Below, piece by piece: positions 25,482 to 37,544 of a stretch of 64,000 bases of DNA. The DNA is from Lycium barbarum (taxonomy: Eukaryota; Streptophyta; Magnoliopsida; Solanales; Solanaceae): the NCBI RefSeq assembly GCF_019175385.1, contig NC_083340.1:23448336-23512335 (forward strand), given 5' to 3'. Both the position numbers and the translations under genes were made by a program. The notes beneath the pieces were generated by a model. It was not told the origin of the DNA. It did not search any database and saw only the letters and a list, made by a program, of their open reading frames with translations. Every line of letters starts with the position of its first letter. Position 1 is the first letter of the stretch.

Positions 25482-26396
25482 CATTTTTTTTAAACATTGT
25501 TTGTTTTTTAAATATGGGATTCACTTTTTTTTTTTCAATATTGCTTGATTTTGTTAATATGGGATCCACTTTTTTTTCCCCGTGAATTTGGATGTGGTGG
25601 GTTCCACTTTTTTTTTTTTTAATACTGGATGGTGTTTAATATGAGGCCCACAATTTTTTTTAATATTAGTTGTTGTTTAATATATATAGGGCCCACAATT
25701 TATTTTTTTTACATTTTTTTTATGGGCCTGTTTAATATGGGGCCCAATTTTTTTTTTATGGGAGGGGTCCACAACGGAGGACGAAAAAGGAGCACCAACC
25801 GGTGCTTCTTAATAGTAATAAAATAGCTTTTCATTTCTACTATTAAGAAGAGGGGCCCACTGGGCTCACTTTATTGTCGTCCGGTGGACCCCCTTCTTAA
25901 TAGTAGAAACAACAACTAAAAAAATGTGGGCCCCTCTTTTTAATATTAGAAACAACAACTAATATTAAAAAAAAATGTGGGCCCCATATATATTAAACAA
26001 CAACTAATATTAAATAAATAGAGCAAATTAATAATGTCAAAAAAAAAAAAGTGCACCCCCTATTAAAAAATCAAACAATATTCATGTAATTTCCAAAGTG
26101 TCTCATTAAGTCAATAATGATGGATTCATTGCCACGTGCGTATTCGTAGCAAACACTAATATAATAAAGTTTTAAATACGGAGCACAAACTACAATGTTA
26201 TATTAGTCGTGTTTTGAACATAGTATCTCATATTGACAAAATCAAGCAATATATATATAAAAAGAAGTGAATCCCATATTAAAAAACAAACAATGTAAAA
26301 AAAAAAAGTGCAAAAAAAAAATTGTGGGCCCCATAATTCTAATATATATATATAAAGATAGTGCAAATTAATAATGTCAAAAAAAAAGTGCACCCC

Positions 26397-26447
<51 letters not shown>

Positions 26448-26472
26448 TGTCAAAAAAAAGTGCACCCCATAT

Positions 26473-26517
<45 letters not shown>

Positions 26518-27060
26518 TTTGAACATAGTATCTCATATTGACAAAATCAAGCAATATATCAAAAAAAAAAAAATTGAATCCCATATTAAAAAAAAAACAA
26601 TGTAAAAAAAAAAAGCGCAAAAAAAATTGTGGGCCTCATATTTCTAATATATATATATGCATAAAAATAGCTCAGTAAGTCAATAATGATGGATTTATTG
26701 CCACGTGCGTATTCGTAGCAAACACTAATATAATAAAGTTTTAAATACGGAGCACAAACTACAATGTTATATTAATTGTGTTTTGAACATAGTATCCCAT
26801 ATTGACAAAATCAAGCAATATATATATATAAAAAAAAAAGTGAATCCCATATTAAAAAAATAAATAATGTCAAAAAAAAAGTGCAAAAAAAATTGTGGGC
26901 CCCATAATTCTAATATATATATATATATATACACGTTTTGAACATAGTATCCCATATTGACAAAATCAAGCAATATATATAAAAAAAAAAGTAAATCCCA
27001 TATTAAAAAAACAAACAATGTCAAAAAAAAAGGTGCAAAAAAAAATTATGGGCCCCATAA

Positions 27061-27108
<48 letters not shown>

Positions 27109-27422
27109 TAAAAATAGTGCAAATTAATAATGTCAAAAAAAAAGTGCACCCCGTATTAAAAAATCAAACAATATTCATGCAATTTCCAAAGTATCTCATT
27201 AAGTCAATAATGATGGATTCATTGACACGTGCGTATTCGTAGCAAACACTAATATAATAAAGTTTTAGATACGGAGCACAAAATATAATGTTATATTAAT
27301 CGTATTTTGAACATAGTGTGTGTGTATATATATATATATATATTATCACTATCTAAACACAACTACATATATATATAGATACACTATAATCTGAAGTATG
27401 CGCACGGCTATAAGCCATCTAG
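25482..27422 (-). repeat. Helitron-related repeat array, part 3 (mostly inverted)
   Basis: 25482-25830 continues the plus-oriented units and ends with a hairpin (GAAGCACC-like arms around 25788-25808) plus 'cttcttaatagta'. From 25837 a 'tctactattaagaag' head starts the same kinds of units in reverse orientation, four or more times, up to 27350. Simple (TA)n tracts lie at about 26400-26440, 26470-26500 and 27065-27105, one followed by (TG)n. No genes. Confidence 0.6.
27395..27422 (+). mobile_element. Helitron 3' terminus (plus strand), hairpin reduced
   Basis: The 50 bases before CTAG match the minus-strand terminus at 6646 ('acactataatct' ... 'gccatctagt'), but part of the GC-rich hairpin is missing. 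The two ends face outwards from the 6.6-27.4 kb region. Confidence 0.55.
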
Positions 27423-29430
27423 TAATAATATATGTGAGTGTATGCTCTCTACTTAGTGTGGAATCCAAAAATAAATTTCAAGTAAAAAACAAATTAAAGT
27501 GAAAATTATTCAATTTTAAAGCCGGAAAAAGAAGTTCTCACTCGTTTGGGGTGAGGGGAGTGATGGATCGATTAAGTATTGCCTACTCAAGTCTTCTTGC
27601 GTCAATCTCCTCCTTAAAATGCAGATTTAAACGATCTTCCATGTAATTATATATTGTGAACGAGAGAGGGTAAAAATTTACATGCATGTATCAGGGTATT
27701 TACACTAAATCAATAGATGCATGATATATGTTTATATATTCATTTCTATCACTTAATTAATGTATATTTTTACTTTATTAAATCACTTGGTCACGGTAAA
27801 TTATTGGTCTGGTGTAAATCATCTTGTGCAAGTAAGTATTTATCATAAAAGAGGTTGTGTATGTAAAATAAATTTTCATTTTAGCAAACCAAGAGAGATT
27901 TATTTACTTTTTCTTCAATTTTGCTCTTATCAATTATCATAAGTAACTATTTTCTAAACTTATTAGAGTACTAATAGTCAAATTTGATTTTCCATCACAT
28001 AATTTATATGAATAACTTAATAAATAATTTTTTTAAAAAAGGAAAAAATCATGAATACTTGATTATTCAAAGGGAATGGAGGGAGTACTATTACTTCATT
28101 TCATAAATTATTGCTAGCTACTCAAGCAGTCTTCAAGTGGAATGGGTAGAACACCCATCCCAGGACACAACATGTTCGTTAATATTGTCCAAGCAATTAT
28201 TCTACTGATTATAATGAGACACACCTCATTCTAACAACAAATCAGTAAGTCTATGCTTTTTGAAGTTCAAGGAAACTGTGACTCCATTCTGACCAATGCA
28301 AGTTTATTTCATTAAAGTATAATTTCACGTACTTTAACTCATACTATGTTATTTACTTTCTCTTATTTTTTAATATTTCTCATTAATTAAATGAATTATG
28401 GTATATGAGAACAAAAATGATAGTTATTACACTATAACACTCGGTGCAAGTTGGCAGACATCTACACCCATTTTAGGGCATGACAACTCCGTTGACTCTT
28501 TCGAGCAAAAGTAGGATTTAACTTCTTTTAGCGTATATTGCTTTTTAGATATTTATATTATTCACGGGTAATGCTCCGGAGACCAATTAATATTCAAATT
28601 TTAGTGTTTTTAGAGGGTCATGACTTATCAGTGAATTTAGTTTTCGGACGTTTTTATGTTATATTTGTGATTCATTTTTTTTCAAACTATATTGATTAAA
28701 GAATTAATTAGTACTAGCTTGTTATGTTAAGTTTATTAACAATCATTAGCCAGCAAGACCGGGATTCACTCAACGAAAGGCCCAATTCGAATTCCGTCTA
28801 TGTACAAAAATATCCTCTTTGATAACTTACATAATCTCAATTACTAATCCTTTGTGTATCTTGGTTGCACTTGCCATTCATTAGTTATTAGCGGCATCCC
28901 GAAAACGTTTGGATCGAAATATGACTTCAAATTAAGTTCCAAATTAGTGGATGCTGCCAAGGAAAGCGACGATGCCATACACAAAAATGTGTAACGTGTG
29001 GTCACTGAGTCATCATAAAAGGGAATATACTGTTTCACGCATATGATCCAGAGGAAAAAGATTTTGTTTCCACCGAGCTAAAATAATATGTTGATGTCTT
29101 TAGTAAACCAAAATTATCGTTTAATAATACAGATTGATTGTCAATCACGTCCCACCCAGTTTGAGAGTGTGAAATGACTGCCATTCTTCTTTACTGAAAA
29201 TGATTTTTTGTCCATAATATAGCAGATTAGGATAGAAGGATAGTAAGGCTAGTAGGTAGTCTCACTTATTCTTTCGCACTAGTGGTCATTGCTTTGCTTT
29301 ATCGTTTATTGCCCTTTGATTTCTGCTTATATTTGTTGGGTCTTGTCTTTCCAGATTGTTTTATCATGACTTCTTCGCTCTTGTTATTTCTTATTTTCGC
29401 ATTACTATGATATGCTTGTCCGTATCTGAC
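27423..29430. other. No gene supported
   Basis: AT-rich intergenic DNA. A 64-codon minus-strand frame at 28844-29038 has no recognisable domain and is not called. Confidence 0.4.
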
Positions 29431-29439
29431 TCTTTTGTC

Positions 29440-29576
29440 TTGTTTTCTCTTGAGCCGAGGGTCTTTCGGAAATAACCTCCCTACCTCTCAAGGTGGGGGT
29501 GAGATCTGCGTACACTTTATCCTCCTCAGACCCCACATTGTGGGATTTCACTGGGTATGTTGTTGTTGTAATATAG
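29440..29576 (+). mobile_element. SINE (Solanaceae TS-like), 3' portion
   Basis: The block 'gccgagggtctttcggaaa', the following 'cctacctctcaaggtgggg', 'gatctgcgtacactttatcc' and 'ccccacattgtgggatttca', ending in 'ggtatgttgttgttgtaa', match the well-known body and (TTG)n tail of tobacco TS-type SINEs. The tRNA-like head is not clear; the element may start further left, around 29280. Confidence 0.75.
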
Positions 29577-29580
29577 CGGA

Positions 29581-30600
29581 AAAGGGTCAAATGATCTATT
29601 ACCACTTAGGACTAGAAAAGGTTTTTTAAGCAAGCTCTTTCATTGGCTGCAATAGTGGGTGATTTCACCACATGGATTATAAAGAACAAGCCCCATATTG
29701 TGTTGACAGTAAGAATTAGCAAAAAGGTTGGAACACACATTTGACAAGCCAAATAGACCTAGTTGAAAAGTAATACCTCAATAGGTATTGCTTTGATTTG
29801 GTTGTTTCTATTTTATAAAAAACTTCTAGGCAGTGATTTCCTTTTCTTTCACCTCATTTTTTGCTTCAAATATTTATGTCATTTGATCATTTCCTTTGCT
29901 TTGACCTCTTTTTTTCCTTCAATGTTTTATGTCATTTGGTTATTTCATTCGTGAAAGAGTTTGATTTCTTGTACCATCGTTCAATTAATAGTAATTATAT
30001 TAAAATTTTACTTTTCATTATTTTATAATAGAAAAGTTACTCAACTATTAGTAATTATTTCATAAAGCCATTTTTCTTTATTTTGTAATAAAAAAGTCAC
30101 ATAACTATTACTATCATTTCTCTACAAAGTCGTTCAACGAATTCAGGTGATATTTCCGATAAATATTACTAACGTGGGAATTTTTTCAAGCCAATTTTTT
30201 TTTAAAAGTAAGAAGCTATCCATTTTAACTAATCATTAAATTGATGTCATCACACAAGTTATTACCAAAATTAAAAGTTCAGAAATTTATGGGGTTTTAC
30301 ATTAGTAACCGATTTCCTTTTATGATCACATGAATTACTGCCATATGACATGTGCACTACTTTTTACAATTGTAATTTTCAAAAAATATTTTTGAAGTCA
30401 TTTATTAGGAATTAAAAAGTTACTCCAACATGACATGTGCCATTTAATATGACATAGTTTGTAATTTATTTTTCACCGCTATAACTACGAGACGTCTTCA
30501 CGCACAATCGTTGAACTTGTTTTGTTGAAATACATTTTCTTCCTAAAGGCCTCAAGCATTATAGTGCATTAATTTCATCTCCGCCTCAAACAAATATATA
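29581..30600. other. No gene supported
   Basis: AT-rich sequence with no coherent coding frame. The part just before 30617 presumably carries the promoter of the inverted-repeat locus. Confidence 0.4.
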
Positions 30601-30616
30601 GTACTAATGTTAGCAC

Positions 30617-30625
30617 TATAAATAG
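30617..30625 (+). promoter_or_regulatory. TATA box of the inverted-repeat locus
   Basis: TATAAATAG, followed by AGATGAAGT. The pectin acetylesterase gene has TATAAATAG followed by AGCTGAAGT at 53786, and both are preceded at similar distance by 'tactaa'. The similarity extends, more weakly, through the next 30 bases, so the two promoters appear to be related. Confidence 0.6.
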
Positions 30626-30639
30626 AGATGAAGTCAAGC

Positions 30640-31155
30640 CATTGGTTCACATCTTCTCTTTAAGATAAAAAAAGTTATCAGGGACTCTCTTGGTACCAAT
30701 ACGGGGAGTGATTTGTGCGGGACGACAATCTTTCTGATATTAACTCTGGGTACTGCTTGACGCCTAGATGGACTAAATATCAGCATCACCATATATACTT
30801 GAAAGCGCAACAACTTTCAAATGCGGTGATGCTGATATATAGTCCATCTCCGGCGCCGAGCAATATTCAAAGTTAATATTAGAAAGGTTTCCATCCTGCA
30901 CAATTAACGAACCCTTGAAAGGAAGCATTGTACTTATTATGTTCTTGGAGTGGTAGCCCTGATCCAGAAGCTACTGCTGATTGATACTTGGAAAATAGCA
31001 AAATTTCAACATATAGACCAATACTCTTTTGCCCGAGATTGCTAGTGAATTTCATGATATTTAGCTTAGCGGAGCATTTAATTTCATGAGGTTTACTAGC
31101 AATCTCTGGCCGTATGGGTCTATAAGTTGAAATTTTGCTAATTGTCAATTTCCTT
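30640..31155 (+). ncRNA. Putative hairpin RNA locus derived from pectin acetylesterase
   Basis: Downstream of a TATA box lie two adjacent inverted repeats. Hairpin 1 has arms 30713-30801 and 30812-30903, about 80 percent complementary by eye, with a loop of only a few bases; its best stretch is 24 positions with one mismatch (30767-30790). Hairpin 2 has arms about 30990-31060 and 31080-31147. Both arms of hairpin 1 resemble exon 1 of the pectin acetylesterase gene at 56446, including the splice acceptor and ATG (on the antisense arm 'gcaggatgg' and 'ctcggcgcc'). Both arms of hairpin 2 resemble its last exon ('catatagacc' and 'gagattgcta' on the sense arm). 30967-30990 additionally matches the start of that exon ('gaagct..tg.tgattg'). 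A transcript would fold into two imperfect hairpins and could yield small RNAs against this gene family. Transcription and processing are inference. The alternative is an inert rearranged pseudogene. Confidence 0.6.
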
Positions 31156-31635
31156 CAAAATCATTATTAGGCGCGTTGATAACCCTTTCTCGAGATTTAA
31201 TTGTTGATAATAGTAAGAATTCTATTGTTTTTTTTTTTTGGCAATCTAATAAGGATTCTGCATGAAAACAATTTTTTGGTCTAAAATATAGGCCATTGTT
31301 TTTGTGGAGGAAGTGCACAGATAGCCGATTTCGGCACCCTGTTTAAGTTATAGCCACAGTGTACAATTTTTTGCAAGTTTAGCAACTTCATAATCAACTT
31401 TTTAGACAAGTTGCTTGAGGTTTGGCATATGCTTTCTGCAAGCAAATTTTCGACAAACTCCGTCAGAAGTTTTGCTTCTCAAGGCCAAACTTCTTTTGGA
31501 GTTTTTTTTTACCAACATCTGAAGTTTCATACATATATCGAAATTAAGAGTAATTTTTCTGAAGTTTGTTGTGGATTACTCTAGAGTGTGAACATTGTAC
31601 TAGAGGATTATGTGGATTAATCTATTGTTAAAAAC

Positions 31636-31684
<49 letters not shown>

Positions 31685-33127
31685 AAATAGCGTCGAACCG
31701 CCTCATTTTTCCAATATGAAAATAGACTTAAATAAGAGTTTTTACAGAAATGTACGAAAATAAATTCATGTGTACCATAACTACCAATATTATTTCACTT
31801 TTAGAAAATAGCAACAAAACTTTACAAAACATATACAACCTCCAATAAATCCTACAAATTAGGGATTTTGTCTTATCTTTTATACAAATCCTAGCGGCCG
31901 ATGTCCCAATCCACCTGCCGTCTGCCCCTGCCACTGCTTCATCGTTGCTTCGCCAAAAAATCCTGGAGCTTCTCTCCTATAGCTTTTTTTTTTTTTTTTT
32001 TTCGTTTTTGTCCCCATCCCACCTGCTGACTCTGTCAGTTGTCTTTTCTTCAAGAAAGTTTTTTTTTTTTTTTTGGGGGGGGGGGGGGGGGGGTGGGGAG
32101 GATTTCTCACTCATGGCTTCCACAACTTTTTCTCTCCATGTACACTTGCATATTATCACATATTTGTATGTCATGTGTATGTCAATGAATACAATTGACA
32201 TATGCATGACATATTGTAATATACATAGACATACACAAAATATATAGTGATATACACACTTATCATCGTGTGTACTAGTATGTTGTATGTATACCAAATG
32301 TATAATGTGATACATAGGATATACAGTAACATATGCTAGACATACATTTATTCCACCTTCAAACCACCGTAACCACTCCATGAACTCAGTAGAGGATGAT
32401 GAAGTTAAGATGGCGGCAAGAGTTGCGAATGGGGATGGGTCGGCTGGATACGCCCTATTGTTCTAATTTGTTATATTGTATTATGAAAAATGTTAATATT
32501 ATGTTTGAGTAATTAGTTTTAAGTATGCGCAAAAATGTTTTTATAATACCATGCCGATCCAACTTCAAATTGCAAAGAATTTGTGTTAAGAACTCATCAC
32601 CAACTTAATTAATATCTAAGATATTTCACGAAGAATCTTAAATAGTTAGAGTTGTAGAGAATTGGGAGGAGCACTCTAGAATTCTCATTCTAGAAAACAC
32701 ATATAGGAATATTCTAGAGAAAGTTTGTAAATATATCTCTCATTAGATCATTCTATCTCCACCGAAAAATAGAAGTAGCCATTTGTGTTGTAAGCAAGAG
32801 AGTAAGAAGTGAATACTCAAAAGAGAAGTGTGACAGAAACAATAAAATTCAAGGTTGTGCCCGACGATTTTCAACAATTTGGTCTTAAAAGCTCAATATA
32901 TCGATACATAACCAAAATACTTATTTGTAAAGTTTTAACGAAATTAAAGGCTCATGGGGATAAATATCCACACAGAATAAGATGCAAGACGAATCCATAA
33001 TACCATTTCAAATGTATATAGAAATGCAACAAACGAGTTGTCGCGCAAGGCATGCTACCACCTGATTGTGGCAACATCAGAATGAAACAAGTAAAATACA
33101 TTTTTTCTAACTCAACTAGAATATAGC
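31156..33127. other. Intergenic with simple repeats
   Basis: No gene is supported. A (TA)n-(GA)n microsatellite lies at 31637-31682. Poly-T at 31983-32002 and poly-T/poly-G at 32060-32095 create spurious open frames on both strands. 'catatg/tatgtc' short repeats follow at 32150-32350. Confidence 0.45.
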
Positions 33128-34708
33128 TTAGGCACTCTTGATAACTACATCTGGTTCATAGTTTACTGCAGGCCCGCCTTTAAAATCTTCTGTTTCTTCA
33201 AAGTAATCCTCCCGAGCTTTATTAGCTAGCATCAAGCAAACCAACCAGAAGAGGGCAGAATCAAGAGACAAAAAGGCACCGCCACCAAGAAGACCAGTCT
33301 TGGCAGCTGGGCATTCTGTTTGCAAATTGTGGTGTATGTTCCGCGTGATATGAATTGCTCACTGATTGTAGGCCACAACAACAGTGCTGCTGCTAAACCA
33401 GTTGTACCCCTTTGATTTACCAGCAGAAGATCAAAATCAAACGAGTCAAAGCAAAATAAGATAAACAGAATTGAAATAAGGTAAACGAAAATGACTGGAA
33501 TTTCTTCTTCCGCTCGCCCTCCCTCCAAAAAGCAATGTGGATATAGTGGGAATAGTCCATTTACCAGTGGACATCAAAATCACTAAAGAGCTAATGCGAG
33601 GCGACTGAGACACAGAAATATAAAATGAGATATTCATGTATGGACATATATAATACATGACATCTATATCTTTTCTCTCAAGCCTTAATGTATTTAAACC
33701 TTCCTCAGGAAACTAAAGTAAACTGTCTTTGCAAGAGACCACAAAAACACAAGAAATTTAGAAAATTCAAGCTTCTCTATTTTTCTCAACCACCATGCTG
33801 CTTAAAGGCTTTTGAGTAGTTTGCTGTCAGATAGACTTGCAAGACCATCTTCACACTACCAGTTTTTCCATCCATAACTTTGTTTCACGCATTATCTGAC
33901 TAAAGATTAGCATCATACACTAACTTCAGAATATTCAGGTCAAAATTAATAGTCATTAGAAGTGCTTTCTATCCCTGATTATCTTTAGTAGAGGTCCTTT
34001 TCTTTCTCAAAGTCAACTTTCTCACTTGTTAGTCAAGCTTTGAAGTCTCTACTTTATTTGGATTTATGGGATTGTTGAAGAAGCAGAGGTTTCTTATCTT
34101 TAATAACAAATTTCTATTGCCTTCTTCTTTTTCTATTTGGGGTAACTAATGAAATTCTCAGGGGAATAATAAGCATCTCATATGCCGTCCCACTTGTCTT
34201 AAAACTTGTCCAAAAGCTTTCTCTGCATTTTGTTCCAGGTGATTTCCTAGAGCATCTTCCACTCTCACATGTCATAAAAGTTGTATGTTTCCATCTTATG
34301 CATCCATTGAAATTTCCTAGCCGGTTAAATCATCTTGCAAGTCCATGTTAATAGACACAACATCAGCTCAAAAGTTGCCCTCCGAAATTTAGTTAGCATG
34401 TAAAACTATCCTGAAGTACGTGAAAATAGCAAAAGGGATAGGCTATCTATTTAGTTCGTATATATTACACACAAATAGTAGAGAAGTGAAATATACGTAC
34501 AGAGCAATATTGACGAATACAACAAAACTCGTGCTTCTCAGTAGAACAGCCTGAGGAACTGACTTCCCTTTATATGGGTTAAACAAAGACAAGAAGCCGG
34601 TCAGTGAAGATGCGGCAAGAAAGACAAAAAGCCCAGGGCAACAGTTGGATCAGATTGGTATTTACAAATAACAACTTCTTTTCCTGGTATTGCGGTTCCA
34701 CCTGCAGG
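33128..34708 (-). pseudogene. DUF1218 membrane protein gene, truncated and frameshifted
   Basis: Two exons on the minus strand are recognisable: 34708-34501 (after the acceptor TTGCAG, ending before the donor GTACGT) and 33409-33128 (after AAG, ending in TAA). The encoded pieces include PAGGTA, a CKYxSDPT motif, NPYKGKSVP, GLAAALLLWPT and ECPAAKTGLLGGGAFLSLD plus a transmembrane segment. They match the plant DUF1218 four-helix membrane family, related to the MWL-type lignin modifiers. The first exon (N-terminal helix) is missing; a chromovirus fragment begins about 230 bp upstream. Frameshifts are seen near 34620 (after GFL) and near 33343 (before NIHH), so the product cannot be made unless these are sequencing errors. 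The intron is about 1.1 kb. Confidence 0.75.
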
Positions 34709-34944
34709 CTGCAACAAAAGAACACTAAGTAAATCCAAGATTACACGGAAAAATAACAGAAAATGGGACATACTTAGAAAATATCTATTCGCCATGTTTC
34801 TAACGAAATTTAGAAGGTAAAGCATTTATATGCTTCCGTGTATCGTTCTTTGCAATATACAGAGTCTTGACGTGTTATATTACTCAGAAAAATATTGCAA
34901 CTGTCTAACAGACCACAAATAGGGAAGTGAAAGGAAAAAAAATT

Positions 34945-37470
34945 CCATGGAGGAGTAAAGACAGGGAAGAGATGACATGGGAAACTGAAGCAGAAATGAA
35001 GTCCAAGTACCCTCATTTATTCCCTGCCCCAGCTAATACCGTCCCAGAAGAAGTCTTGCAAGATTCTGCCTTCTCCGCAAATCACCCACAAGGTAAAAGT
35101 CATACCCCAACCCTTGAGAGTCAATAAGATGAGAAATATTATTCTAATCATTGCATGACTGCGTGTCATTGATTACGGTATCATGTAGGGCTTGCGATTA
35201 GGAATTGTGACATGTAGGAGATTAGTGGTGCTCCAATCACAAGAGATACTTTACTAACGTTCCGTGGAAGTTTGATTAACCCTCGGGTATTCCAACATTC
35301 GAGGACGAATGTTTTGTAAGGGGGAGAGAATGTTACATCTCGTAGTTTTGTACGTGAAATCTATTTGGCATTAGTTGTTTTGAGTGTAGACCTGGAGGAC
35401 TTCCTAGGATATGTGAGATTGTATGCACCTATATCATGGTTACGAGGGTTTAAGTTCATATAATAAGCTACGGAAGAATTGGAGGGCAAGTGGATCAAGG
35501 AAAGTAAGTTTGTTGGATTTTATGGAAAATATGACGGACAATTTTTGTCCAACTTTGAGAAAGAATATCTTTTAGTATATGAGGAGTTTTGAAGCAAATC
35601 AAAAGCTTAAATTGAAGTTCATGAAGTCTAGTTTCCAACACAACAAATCGCTCATCAATACGACATCGGAGTAGAGAATTATGGACGTTACAAGTTAGGC
35701 GGGCAGAGCAGGGCGCGCTGCTACAGTGCTACAGTGCCAACCGACTCTTATCCACTATAAAAGGGTTAAAAACCCCATTTTTCTCCATCATAATCTCCTA
35801 AAATATTCTAGAAAGCTCAGCAACATATGCGAGTTCATATACAACACAAAATGAGGATTTTGAGTAATTTTGAGTGACGGAGTATTAATCGGGGTCCAGA
35901 TAGCGTATAGCCGCAATTATAGTTTCGTTTTGCATTGGAGTTGGCTTGGATTCAAAGTAAATATTGAAGGTCTTCCTATTCTAGCAAAGGTAAGGTGTGA
36001 ATCTCTCTTTATTAATATTGATTTAGGAATATTTATAAGAATAAGAGTTATAATTATTGTGTTGGTGTTGTTGGCTTATGGATTGAAGTTTGAAGGGAGT
36101 TTTGGATAGACTTGTACATATTTATCTTGTAGAATATTGAGGATATTGTTGTTGATGTTGTTGGTATTGTTTGGGAGTTGTTTTGGTATTTGGAGGAAGT
36201 AGATGATATAGGGGAGATGCTGCCCAAATTTTCATAAACCAAATTAGTCTTTGATAATTAGTGCATATAAGTTGTTGGATATATGATGGAAGTATGATTA
36301 AAGATATATTTCTCAATATATATAGGTTCGGGTGAAGGGCAGGCATCGAAGTAATGGATTCCTTTAAGTGCTGGCTTGGCGAATAAGGTATGTAAGGTGT
36401 TCGCTTTTCTCTTTCTTTGGCACGAATCCAACTAGAACATGAACATGAGCGTTCCATAATAAATTCACTCCATTCCTATGCTGTGTGTTTCAAATCTTAA
36501 AGCCTTAATTATTTGATTGATTCTTGAAACATTATCATGTTTATCGTCATTTAATTATTTCTTTGATTCGATACGGGTTCCATAAATTGTTTCGGATGTT
36601 ACCGACCTTATGTCACTCCGAAAGGCCGTTGTACTTCATTGGCTCATTATGCATTGTATATATATATATATATGTATGCACTATTTTACTACACCGAGCC
36701 GCGCTATAGTCGGCCGGGTACGACACCTATTGTGCAACCACTGATCAGTTGGTATTATACACCGAGTCCCGAAAGGGCCGGGTACATTATACACCGAGTC
36801 CCGAAAGGGCCGGGTACGTTATACACCGAGTCCTGAAAAGGCCGGGTACGTTATGATGATGATGCTATTTATATACATATGTGTATGCTTGCATATGATT
36901 TTAAACTCATGCATTGTATATTGTACGTTCTCAGATGACAGGTTACTTCTAATCTCTTTATATCTCTATCCTACTTATGTTATTGATTCCAGCCTTACAT
37001 ACTACGTTCTTTTACCCGTATTGACGTCTCATTACACGGGACGCTGCATTTCGTGCTGCAGGCTCTGACAGGGTTATTGAGGAGCGACTGCAGTAGGATT
37101 TTCCAGCTTCAGCGGTGTCAGCAAGTGCCACTACTCCGGACTTGCTATCCTTTGGTACTTTTCTGCTAGTGTAATATATGTTCACATGTACACTCTTAGA
37201 GGCTCATAGACATAGTGGGGTATGTAAATATTATGTATGGCCTTGTCGGCCTTGTTTTGGGTTTTTGATATTTTTCTGATAGCCTTGCCGGCTTTATGAT
37301 ACTCGTGAAGCTGTATATGTGTTGGATTCTCAGACATTTCTATATTGGGTCTTTTCTGCGTGCAAGTGTTCTTTAAGTTACGGTATATGATGTTCAGAGT
37401 AACCGCTATAAGTCAGGTGGTTCCCGACCTATGGGTCGGAGTCCGTCATACTCCTCGTTGGGGTGTGACA
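34945..37470 (+). mobile_element. 3' fragment of a second chromovirus with its LTR
   Basis: 34945-35127 encodes the end of a chromodomain (MTWETEAEMKSKYPHLF), similar to the end of the pol frame at 9923. A short untranslated region and a polypurine tract (AAGGGGGAGAGAA, 35318-35330) follow, then an LTR of 2140 bp (35331-37470) from TGTTACATCTCG to GGGGTGTGACA. Everything upstream of the chromodomain is gone, so the element was truncated by deletion or recombination. Within the LTR, 36695-36855 holds three to four copies of a roughly 35-bp unit built on 'acaccgagtcccgaaaggg'. Confidence 0.8.
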
Positions 37471-37544
37471 CATTACTAATGATTTAGCCCAATAGATTAG
37501 TAAGGCCATTGCTTGTACTTTTTCTTTTCAGTTCCGATTTTATA

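Noticed and set aside
28844..29038. 64-codon minus-strand frame
   Set aside because: No recognisable family, no splice context, and typical chance length for this composition.
30879..31148. 89-codon minus-strand frame across the inverted repeats
   Set aside because: It is the antisense reading of exon-12-like hairpin arms and has no coherent domain.
31880..32381. Overlapping frames around the poly-T/poly-G tract
   Set aside because: Driven by homopolymers and 'catatg' repeats; no domain on either strand.
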